Below are positions 25,699 through 33,348 of a stretch of 64,000 nt of DNA, in pieces (the stretch's first letter is position 1; every line of letters begins with the position of its first letter). The position numbers and the translations under genes were made by a program. This DNA comes from Leisingera sp. NJS204 (GTDB lineage: Bacteria > Pseudomonadota > Alphaproteobacteria > Rhodobacterales > Rhodobacteraceae): contig NZ_CP035417.1 of the NCBI RefSeq assembly GCF_004123675.1, forward strand, positions 3,277,501-3,341,500, written 5' to 3'. Under the pieces are notes generated by a model. It had not been told where the DNA came from and did not search any database. It saw only the letters and a program-made list of their open reading frames with translations.

Positions 25699-27537
25699 AT
25701 GCGAACCATTCTTACGGTCGGCACCTGCGTCCTGGCGCTGTCAACGCCTGTCTTCGGTCAAGACACACATCTCTATTGGGGAGACACGCATCTCCACACC
25801 AACTACTCGCTCGACGCCTATGCCCTGCAAAACGAGACGGTGGACCCGGAGACCGCCTACCGCTTCGCGAAGGGCTTGCCGGTGATCGCGGGTCTGACAG
25901 GCCAGCGCGCGCAGCTAGAAACACCGCTCGATTTCCTCGTGGTCAGCGATCATGCGGAATTTCTGGGCGTGATCCGCGCGATCGGGCTTGGCGATCCCAA
26001 AATGATGGCGATCGAGGGCGGGCGGCGGTGGAACAAAATGCTGAATGAAGGCAAGGGCAAGCAGGTGTTCTTCGAGATCATCCAGACAGCCAATAAAGAC
26101 GTGAACGCATTAATCGCTCTGAATTCAAAGGAAGTCCGCGCCACGGCCTGGGAAGCGATCGTGAACGCCGCGGAACGGCACAACGACCCGGGGCGCTTTA
26201 CCACCTTCATCGGATGGGAATGGAGCTCGCAACCCGGCGGGCGCAATCTTCACCGTGTGGTATTCACGCCGGACGGCAAGGACAAGGCCATGGGATATTT
26301 GCCCTATGGCATGATCGACTCAGCCAAGCCACGTGATCTGTGGAACTGGCTGGCAGAAACCGCCGAACGCGAAGACACCGATTTCATTTCTATCCCCCAT
26401 AACATGAACCTGTCACAGGGGACGATGTTTCCGCTCACTGATGAAAGCGGCAACCCGATTGACGAGGACTATGCAGAACAACGAGAACGATGGGAGACGG
26501 TTGCCGAGGTCACCCAGGTGAAAGGCGATTCAGAAACACACCCTGATCTGTCGCCGGACGACCCGTTTGCATATTTCGAGATCTACGACCGATCAATCAC
26601 CGTCGAAGGCGGTTCGGCCAAGATCGAAGCCGGAAGCTACGCCCGTTCCGCGCTGATGCGCGGCCTGACGCTTGAGAATGCTATCGGCAAGAACCCCTAC
26701 AAGTTCGGCATGATCGGTTCCACCGACGCGCACACAGGTCTGTCCACACCGGACGAGGGCAATTTCCTCGGAAAGTTCACGGCCGACAGCATTCCCGGCA
26801 CCAAAATGAAGGAAACACTGCCCAATACGGTTGGTTGGGAGATGGCCGCGCAGGGACTGGCGGGTGTCTGGGCAACCGAGAACACCCGGGCAGCGATCGC
26901 CGCAGCCTTCCGGCGCAAGGAGGTCTACGCGACGACCGGCCCACGCATCGCGTTGCGCGTATTCGGCGGTTACAAGTTCCCCGCCGATGCTACCGAAGCG
27001 GTCGATCTGGCCGCGGTCGGCTACGCCCACGGCATTCCGATGGGAGGCGATCTGGCCCGGCCTGAAGGAGACAGCGCGCCAAGCCTTCTGATCCACGCGG
27101 TAAAAGACCCGCTGGGCGCCAATCTCGACAGGGTGCAGGTTGTCAAGGGTTGGCTGGGAACGGATGGGAAAACCCATGAGACGATCTATGATGTCGTGCT
27201 GTCGGATGGACGGACAGACGGATCCGTCGATGTCGGTGACACGATCGATCCCGAGACCGGCAGCTATACCAACGACATCGGCGCCCCCGAGTTTGTCACA
27301 CTCTGGACCGATCCTGATTTCGCTCCCGGCCTGCGTGCCTTCTACTATGTTCGTGTCCTGCAGATACCAACGCCGCGCCACTCACTCTACAACGCGATTG
27401 CACTTCAGATTGACCCCGCCGAGACCGGACGGCCGCCAGTGATCCGCGAACGCGCCTACTCTTCGCCGATCTGGTACAGCCCGGGCGATGATCTTCGCAC
27501 CGAGGTACCGGTGCTGGTGCCCGCAGGATCCGATTGA
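25699..27537 (+). CDS. Exported DUF3604 protein (PHP-like metal-dependent fold)
   Basis: A 612-residue protein with a signal peptide (VGTCVLALSTPVFG, cut near GQD) and so probably periplasmic. It starts at ATG 25699 behind AAGGAGG. The mature N-terminus reads LYWGDTHLHTNYSLDAY: the HxH followed by N is the metal-binding start of PHP-like phosphoesterase folds. Further likely metal sites are VVSDHAEF, SIPHNMNLSQG and IGSTDAHTGL. DUF3604 proteins are widespread in marine bacteria; their substrate is not known. It heads a three-gene operon with a PpiC-type isomerase and a HupE/UreJ-like membrane protein, a combination I remember from marine gammaproteobacteria. Confidence 0.87.
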   Translation: MRTILTVGTCVLALSTPVFGQDTHLYWGDTHLHTNYSLDAYALQNETVDPETAYRFAKGLPVIAGLTGQRAQLETPLDFLVVSDHAEFLGVIRAIGLGDPKMMAIEGGRRWNKMLNEGKGKQVFFEIIQTANKDVNALIALNSKEVRATAWEAIVNAAERHNDPGRFTTFIGWEWSSQPGGRNLHRVVFTPDGKDKAMGYLPYGMIDSAKPRDLWNWLAETAEREDTDFISIPHNMNLSQGTMFPLTDESGNPIDEDYAEQRERWETVAEVTQVKGDSETHPDLSPDDPFAYFEIYDRSITVEGGSAKIEAGSYARSALMRGLTLENAIGKNPYKFGMIGSTDAHTGLSTPDEGNFLGKFTADSIPGTKMKETLPNTVGWEMAAQGLAGVWATENTRAAIAAAFRRKEVYATTGPRIALRVFGGYKFPADATEAVDLAAVGYAHGIPMGGDLARPEGDSAPSLLIHAVKDPLGANLDRVQVVKGWLGTDGKTHETIYDVVLSDGRTDGSVDVGDTIDPETGSYTNDIGAPEFVTLWTDPDFAPGLRAFYYVRVLQIPTPRHSLYNAIALQIDPAETGRPPVIRERAYSSPIWYSPGDDLRTEVPVLVPAGSD

Positions 27538-27557
27538 GACCAGAAGGGGAGCTGGAG

Positions 27558-28451
27558 ATGGTGAGGGCCATGCTGAAAGAACCGTTGCTGCACTTCCTCG
27601 TGCTCGCCATCGGACTGTTTGCGCTCCATGCAGCCGTCTCCAAGGACGAGGAGCGGGACGCAAGGACCATCGTCGTGGATCGCGTGGCACTACTGGAATT
27701 CATCCAGTATCGTACCAAGCAGTTCGACTCCGAAACCGCGGCCACGAAACTGGATAGCCTGTCCTCCGACGCGCTCGACCGGATTGTGCAGAGCTTTGTC
27801 CGAGAGGAGGCATTGGCACGCGAGGCGAGGGCACTGGAACTTGACCGCACCGACTATGTGATCAAGCGCCGGCTGGTTCAAAAGCTCGACTATATGGCGC
27901 AAGGTTTCACTGACGCGGGGGCGGACGTCACCGAAGCGGAGGCACGGGCCTATTTCAGGGAAAATGCGGCAGATTTCTACGTTTATCCGCGGATCACCTT
28001 CACCCATGTCTTCTTCGCCGCAAATGGCCGGGGCATGACCGGCGCGCTTCGCCAGGCCGAAGAGACGCTGGCTGAACTCAGGAACAGTGATACCCGCTTC
28101 GAGGATGCGCCGGGCTTCGGTGAGCGGTTCATGTTCGGCACCAATCATATCGACAGGACTTTGGAGGACGTCCGGAGCCGTTTCGGTGATGAGATGACAG
28201 CTGCGCTCTTCGAAGACATGCTGGCCAGCGGTGTCTGGTCCGGTCCGCTCCGATCCGAACACGGGGCGCATCTGGTCCTGGTGACCGACCGGCGGCCGGG
28301 ACGGCAGCCCACGTTCCAAGAGGTGGCCGAGCGCGTCACGCGCGAGGCACAGCGTAGTGTCAACGCCGAGCGCGCCCGCCAGGCGACGCAGCGGATCGTA
28401 GACACTTACAGGATCGATCTACGTCATGCACACGAAACGGAAACCAAATGA
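27558..28451 (+). CDS. PpiC-type (parvulin) peptidyl-prolyl isomerase, membrane-anchored
   Basis: A 297-residue protein from ATG 27558 (MVRAMLKEPLLHFLVLAIG), which has GGGGAG upstream; TTG 27534 is a less likely start. One N-terminal membrane span (LLHFLVLAIGLFALHAAV) anchors it facing the periplasm. A SurA-like helical region (FVREEALAREARALELDRTD) is followed by the isomerase domain with YVYPRITFTHVFF in the visible pieces and a C-terminal GPLRSEHGAHLVLVTDR. It probably assists folding of the co-encoded exported proteins. The stop overlaps the start of the HupE/UreJ gene (ATGA). Confidence 0.85.
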   Translation: MVRAMLKEPLLHFLVLAIGLFALHAAVSKDEERDARTIVVDRVALLEFIQYRTKQFDSETAATKLDSLSSDALDRIVQSFVREEALAREARALELDRTDYVIKRRLVQKLDYMAQGFTDAGADVTEAEARAYFRENAADFYVYPRITFTHVFFAANGRGMTGALRQAEETLAELRNSDTRFEDAPGFGERFMFGTNHIDRTLEDVRSRFGDEMTAALFEDMLASGVWSGPLRSEHGAHLVLVTDRRPGRQPTFQEVAERVTREAQRSVNAERARQATQRIVDTYRIDLRHAHETETK

Positions 28452-29464
28452 GCGCGGCGTTTGCACGCGTTGCCGTCTGCGTTCTGGCGGCGCTTGTCCT
28501 GACGCTGGTGCGGACCCCGCCGGCCGCGGCGCATGAGGCGCGGCCGGTCTATGTCGAGATCGCCGAAATATCGCCTGGTCATTTCTCGGCGTCCTGGAAG
28601 GCGCCCGTCACCGTGGATCTTGACAACATCCCGCAGGTCGTCTTGCCAGCGCCTTGCCGGCTTCTGGAACCCACGTCGGGTCCGGGCGCACAGCGACATC
28701 GCATGTATGCCTGCGCGCCGGACCTGTCCGGCCTGACCGTCCGGGTCGACTATCCGCGGCACAATCCGGCGATCGCAAGCCTGATCCGCTTCACACGGCT
28801 GTCCGGCGAGACATACCTCGGGGTGCTGGACCCGGGCAAGACCGGCTGGACAATCCCCGCACGCGAACGTCCGTGGCAGGTTGCCGGTCAATATGCCGGG
28901 CTCGGGGTCGACCATATCCTGCAAGGCTGGGATCATCTTCTTTTCGTCGCCTGCCTGATTTTCCTTACCGGAACTCCCCGGCGCATGGCCCTTGCGGTGA
29001 CCGGATTCACTGCGGCGCATTCGCTGACGCTGGCGTTTGCCGCCTTTGGTATCCTAAGGGCCAGTGTGGCCCCGGTCGAGGCGGTGATCGCGCTTTCCGT
29101 TGCCTTTTTGGCAAGCGAATTGGCTCGGAACAAGCGTGGCACACTAAGCTGGCGCTATCCGATCTTCATCGCTGCACTCTTCGGTCTGTTGCATGGTTTC
29201 GGCTTCGCTACGGTGCTGCGTGAAACCGGTCTGCCGCAAACCGAGGCGTTGACGGCGCTGCTGTTTTTCAACCTGGGCGTCGAGATCGGCCAGATCCTCT
29301 TCCTCACTGTGACCTTGGCCGCTTGCCAGATGGTGCGGGTGGTTTTTTGCCGGGGTGAGGACCTTGCTGCACTGCTCCAGAAGGTTCAACGGCCTGCGAG
29401 CTATCCGATCGGTGTGCTTGCGGTCTACTGGACGCTCAACCGGACAGCGCAATTCTGGGGTTGA
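28448..29464 (+). CDS. HupE/UreJ-like membrane protein
   Basis: A 338-residue protein with a signal peptide ending AAAHEARPVY, a periplasmic N-terminal domain of about 140 residues, and a C-terminal bundle of about six membrane spans. The bundle carries the His/Asp motifs of the HupE/UreJ_2 family: GVDHILQGWDHLLFVAC, GFTAAHSLTLAFAAFG, FGLLHGFGFATVL and FFNLGVEIGQILFL. Relatives were named after nickel/hydrogenase and urease accessory genes, but this branch lies far from either and its role is unknown; metal transport is possible. Last gene of the DUF3604 operon and the right end of the island. Confidence 0.85.
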   Translation: MSAAFARVAVCVLAALVLTLVRTPPAAAHEARPVYVEIAEISPGHFSASWKAPVTVDLDNIPQVVLPAPCRLLEPTSGPGAQRHRMYACAPDLSGLTVRVDYPRHNPAIASLIRFTRLSGETYLGVLDPGKTGWTIPARERPWQVAGQYAGLGVDHILQGWDHLLFVACLIFLTGTPRRMALAVTGFTAAHSLTLAFAAFGILRASVAPVEAVIALSVAFLASELARNKRGTLSWRYPIFIAALFGLLHGFGFATVLRETGLPQTEALTALLFFNLGVEIGQILFLTVTLAACQMVRVVFCRGEDLAALLQKVQRPASYPIGVLAVYWTLNRTAQFWG

Positions 29465-29771
29465 GCGGACACAAATCCAGACAAGCGTCTGTCGGAACGG
29501 CGGGGTGCGGCGAGTGGCTGACCTGTCCCCCGCGGCAGCCAAGCGGAAGCGGTTAATCCGAACCGAAGAGAGTCTCGCATTCGTTCCAAAGGCAAACGGC
29601 ATCTGGATTTTGCGCGATCGAAGCCGGCCCTGTTTGACCCGACCCTTTTAAAAAAAGGAGAGATAATAGGTTGCTTTAACCCGGTCAGCCCCGGCTGATG
29701 GATCTGTTCTCTCGACAAACCCTTGGAAAGCGACAATAGTCCGTTCCCGCCCCCACCGAAAAGCGGCAGGT
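29465..29771. other. Intergenic region at the right end of the island
   Basis: Some 307 bases without a convincing gene. The string CCTTTTAAAAAAAGG at 29644-29658 is a weak hairpin that could end the HupE transcript, with GGAGAG just behind it. The promoter of the two-component operon must lie here, but I cannot define it. Confidence 0.4.
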
Positions 29772-31130
29772 ATGACAGTTAAAGATTTGGCAGCGCTGAC
29801 CGACCCGCTTGAACTGGCAAGCATACTCATTGTGGACGATGAGCCGGGCATGCGTAATTTCCTGGTGAAAACCCTGCGTCCATTGTGCCGGCTGGTGGAC
29901 GAAGCCGAAAACACCGAAGCTGCCGCCGCCCTGCTCAACACCGGGCAATATGACGTGATGATTCTCGACAACATCATGCCTGGCCAGAAAGGCCTCGAAT
30001 GGCTGGCGGAGCAACGCCGTGACGGCGGCTTTACCGACACCATACTGATCACTGCCTATGCCGATCTGCAAACCGCGATCGACGCCCTGCGCGCCGGTGC
30101 GTCGGACTTTATCCTTAAGCCGTTCCGCTCGAACCAGATCCTCAATGCCCTGCGCCGCTGTCTGGAAACCGCCCGCCTTAAGCGGGAAAACATGCTGCTG
30201 CGCCGCGAGCTGGAAACTACCGGCGCCGGCCGCCGCCGCCGCCGCGAACTGGTCGGAACCTCCCCCGCAATTGCCCGGGTCTGCGGCACCCTGGACCGGG
30301 TCGCACAGGTTTCAACGCCGGTGCTGATCACCGGCGCCTCCGGCACCGGCAAGGAGGTCGCCGCCCGCCACCTGCATATGCGCTCAAATCGCGCCGGGGC
30401 GCCCTTTGTGCCAGTGCAATGCGGCGCCATCCCGGCTGATGTGATCGAGTACGAACTGTTCGGCCATGCCCCCGGCGCCTTTCCCGGTGCCCCGGCAGGC
30501 CGCGAAGGGCTGCTGGCCTCGGCGCAGGGCGGCACTGTGTTCTTTGACGAAATCGGCGAGCTTAGCCCTTCGGCGCAAAGCACGCTGCTGCGGGTGCTGG
30601 AAGACGGGCGCATCCGCCCGATCGGCACCGAACGCACGGTGCAGCTTGATCTGCGCTTTGTGATGAGCTCCAGCCGCGCGCTGGCCGAAGCCGTGAACGC
30701 CGGAAGTTTCCGCGCCGATCTGCTGTTCCGCATCAATGTGATCGACATTGCGATGCCGCCCTTGCGCGAACGCGGCTCCGACATAATTGACCTTGCCGAA
30801 CTGTTCCTGACTGAAATCGCCGCCCAGCTGCAGCTGCCGCCGCTGGTGCTGCCCGCCGGCGTCAAGTCGGCTTTGCTGCGGCATGACTGGCCCGGCAATA
30901 TCCGCGAGCTCAGGAATTTCATTGAACGCTCCCTGATCTTCGGCGGCTTCTCTCTGGACACGCTGGCGCCCGCCCGGCCTGCGGCCAGTATCCTGCCGCT
31001 GGAGGAGGTCGAACGCCGCGAGATCCTGCAAGCGCTGGAGGCCGTTGGCGGCAACCGCAGCGAAGCGGCGCGGCAGCTGGGTGTCTCGCGCAAGACAATC
31101 GACCGCAAATGCGCGGCCTGGGGACTGTAA
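29772..31130 (+). CDS. NtrC-family response regulator with altered GAFTGA motif
   Basis: A 452-residue response regulator: receiver domain (phosphorylation Asp66 in ILDNIMP, acidic pair Asp22/Asp23, Lys116 in LKPF), AAA+ domain (Walker A GASGTGKE 188-195, Walker B FFDEIGEL near 258-265), and a C-terminal Fis-type HTH (NRSEAARQLGVSRKTIDRK). The sigma-54 contact loop reads GAFPGA (235-240) instead of GAFTGA, and its surroundings are unusually Ala/Pro-rich (GHAPGAFPGAPAG). The Thr in this loop is normally essential for sigma-54 remodelling. The sensor kinase gene follows after 4 bases, and an OFA-family transporter comes next, the probable target. Confidence 0.92.
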   Translation: MTVKDLAALTDPLELASILIVDDEPGMRNFLVKTLRPLCRLVDEAENTEAAAALLNTGQYDVMILDNIMPGQKGLEWLAEQRRDGGFTDTILITAYADLQTAIDALRAGASDFILKPFRSNQILNALRRCLETARLKRENMLLRRELETTGAGRRRRRELVGTSPAIARVCGTLDRVAQVSTPVLITGASGTGKEVAARHLHMRSNRAGAPFVPVQCGAIPADVIEYELFGHAPGAFPGAPAGREGLLASAQGGTVFFDEIGELSPSAQSTLLRVLEDGRIRPIGTERTVQLDLRFVMSSSRALAEAVNAGSFRADLLFRINVIDIAMPPLRERGSDIIDLAELFLTEIAAQLQLPPLVLPAGVKSALLRHDWPGNIRELRNFIERSLIFGGFSLDTLAPARPAASILPLEEVERREILQALEAVGGNRSEAARQLGVSRKTIDRKCAAWGL

Positions 31131-31134
31131 GCCC

Positions 31135-33099
31135 ATGAACCGCCTGCGCCCGCTGCTGCAATCGGTCCGGGTCCGGCTGCTGGTGATTGCCCTGATGCCG
31201 ATGCTGGTGCTGATGCCGCTGCTGCTGGGTTTCACCACCTGGCGCTGGTCGGACAAAATCGACGGGTTGCTGATCAGCAAGGTGACCGGCGATCTCACCA
31301 TTGCCGACCAGTATCTGGCGCGGCTGACCGCCACCTCGGGCGAACAGCTGGACGCAGTGGCGCAATCGGTCCGCCTCCGCAGCGCGCTGACGGCGGGCAG
31401 CACGGCGGATTTCCTGGCGCAGGAAAAGGCCCGGCTCGGCCTTGATTTCCTGTATCTTACAGGCCCCGGCGGCCAGCCCGGGTTTACCCCCACCGACTGG
31501 CCGGTTCTGAGCGGTGCCTTGGCCGGGCGATGGCAAAGCGCCGTCGACATTCTGAACGCCGCCCAGCTTGATACGCTGGTCCCCGGCCTTGCCGCCCGCG
31601 CCGCCATCCCGCTGGTCGCAACCGAAGCTGCGGTGCCCACCAGCCGCAGCGCCGAAACCCGCGGCATGATCATTCACTCGGCCGCTCCGGTCACCCTGCC
31701 GGATGGCCGTCCTGCGCTTTTGGCCGGAGGGCGGCTGCTGAACCGCAATCTCGGTTTCATCGACACCATCAACGCGCTGGTCTACCGCGAGCAAAGCCTG
31801 CCGGAGGGCAGCCAGGGCACCGCCACGCTGTTTCTCGAGGACGTGCGGATCTCCACCAATGTGCGGCTGTTCGAAAACGTGCGCGCCCTCGGCACCCGGG
31901 TCTCGGCCGAGGTGCGTGGTCAGGTGCTGGGGCGTGGTGAAATCTGGCTCGACCGCGCCTTTGTGGTGAATGACTGGTACATCTCCGCCTATGAACCGAT
32001 CCTCGACAGCCGCGGCAGGCGGGCCGGGATGCTTTATGTCGGCTTTCTGGAAACCCCGTTCCGCCAGGCCAAGCGCAGCTCGGTGCTGGCGCTGGGGGGC
32101 GCTTTCCTGCTGATCGCTGCCTTGTCGGTGCCGATCTTCCTGCGATGGGCCGGGCGCATCTTCCGCCCCCTTGAGGGCATGAACCAGACCATCGCCCGTG
32201 TCGAACAGGGCGACTTCACCGCGCGCAACCGCCCGCAGGCTGCCAGCGGTGAGATTGCCCGCGTGGCCGCCCATTTCGACAGCCTGCTGGACCAGGTTCA
32301 GGAGCGCGACCGCCAATTGCGGCACTGGGGCGAAAGCCTTGAAGCCAAGGTCGGAGAACGCACGGCCGACCTGCGCGAGGCAAACCGGCGGCTGGAACAG
32401 ACCACCGAACGTTTGATTGTCTCTGAAAAGCTTGCCGCGGTTGGTGAAATCACTGCCTCCGTCGCGCATGAGATCAACAACCCGGTGGCGGTGATCCAGG
32501 GCAATCTCGACCTCGCCCGCTCGGTGCTGGGCGGCCACGCCGCCCCGGTCGAGGAGGAATTCCGCCTCATCGACGATCAGGTCTACCGGATCGGCGTGAT
32601 CGTCTCGAAATTGCTGCAATTCGCCCGCCCGGAAGAATACTCCGGCGCCTCCGGGCTGATCTCTCCGGCCGAGGTGCTGTCGGACTGCCTGGTGCTGACC
32701 CGCCATCAGCTCGACGCCTGTTCGGTCGAGGCAGAGACCCGTCTGACCAGCACCCGCGAGGTGCGGATGTCGCGCACAGAACTGCAGCAGGTGCTGGTCA
32801 ATCTGATCCTCAACGCAGTGCAAGCCATGCCCGCCGGCGGCCGCCTGACTCTGACCGCTGAAGATGCCCCGGAGGGCGTGCTGCTGACCGCCACAGACAC
32901 CGGCACCGGCATTCCGCCCGAGCTGCAGAACCGCATCTTTGATCCGTTCTTTACCACCAAACAGGCGCAGGGCACCGGGCTGGGCCTGTCGATCAGCCAC
33001 CAGCTGGTGAGTCGCGCAGGCGGGCGGATCACTGTCCAGTCGGAGCCCGGACAAGGCAGCCGCTTCGAGATTTTTCTGCCCTGCCCGGCTGTTGCCTGA
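31135..33099 (+). CDS. Sensor histidine kinase with periplasmic sensor and HAMP domain
   Basis: A 654-residue membrane kinase. Two N-terminal membrane spans (about 13-33 and 315-340) flank a periplasmic domain of about 280 residues, probably of the double-Cache type. A HAMP domain (RIFRPLEGMNQTIARVEQ), a coiled coil and the kinase core follow: H-box VAHEINNPVAVIQGN with His445, N-box LVNLILNAVQAMPAG, and G-boxes DTGTGIPPELQ and GTGLGLSISHQLV. The layout resembles DctB-type sensors of small carboxylates. Its partner is the regulator immediately upstream; the transporter downstream suggests the ligand is the transported substrate, which is unknown. Confidence 0.9.
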   Translation: MNRLRPLLQSVRVRLLVIALMPMLVLMPLLLGFTTWRWSDKIDGLLISKVTGDLTIADQYLARLTATSGEQLDAVAQSVRLRSALTAGSTADFLAQEKARLGLDFLYLTGPGGQPGFTPTDWPVLSGALAGRWQSAVDILNAAQLDTLVPGLAARAAIPLVATEAAVPTSRSAETRGMIIHSAAPVTLPDGRPALLAGGRLLNRNLGFIDTINALVYREQSLPEGSQGTATLFLEDVRISTNVRLFENVRALGTRVSAEVRGQVLGRGEIWLDRAFVVNDWYISAYEPILDSRGRRAGMLYVGFLETPFRQAKRSSVLALGGAFLLIAALSVPIFLRWAGRIFRPLEGMNQTIARVEQGDFTARNRPQAASGEIARVAAHFDSLLDQVQERDRQLRHWGESLEAKVGERTADLREANRRLEQTTERLIVSEKLAAVGEITASVAHEINNPVAVIQGNLDLARSVLGGHAAPVEEEFRLIDDQVYRIGVIVSKLLQFARPEEYSGASGLISPAEVLSDCLVLTRHQLDACSVEAETRLTSTREVRMSRTELQQVLVNLILNAVQAMPAGGRLTLTAEDAPEGVLLTATDTGTGIPPELQNRIFDPFFTTKQAQGTGLGLSISHQLVSRAGGRITVQSEPGQGSRFEIFLPCPAVA

Positions 33100-33146
33100 T
33101 CCGGACAATTTGGCGCAAATTTCGGCGCAGCCGCTGTACAGGTGCG

Positions 33147-33199
33147 GACAAAATGTCCCGGCACCGCCCCGCGGCCCTGACCCCGGCAGACAAAGTGTC
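33147..33199. promoter_or_regulatory. Pair of GACAAARTGTC inverted repeats upstream of the MFS gene
   Basis: GACAAAATGTC at 33147-33157 and GACAAAGTGTC at 33189-33199. Centres are 42 bases apart, four helical turns. They lie 150-200 bases before the transporter ATG, a usual position for the upstream sites of NtrC-type regulators. No sigma-54 promoter with correct GG-N10-GC spacing was found below them. Confidence 0.5.
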
Positions 33200-33348
33200 A
33201 CGATAAGCCGTTGTTATTGCTAAATTATTTAATTGACAGCTGTGGCAATCCTCCGCCTTTGTCAAGCCACGGCACATTGCCGAACGCCATTCCGGACCGC
33301 CGCAATAGGAGGTTGCAGCAGCCGGAACAGCACAAGGGAGGACAACAC

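Noticed and set aside
30919-33201. A 760-codon open frame on the minus strand
   Set aside because: It lies antisense to the kinase gene, whose domains are clear. The translation is His/Gln/Gly-rich with no motif, as expected for the complement of high-GC coding DNA.
33237-33260. A possible sigma-54 promoter before the MFS gene
   Set aside because: TGGCA at about 33242 is followed by GC after 9 instead of 10 bases, and the -12 element lacks the TTGC context.
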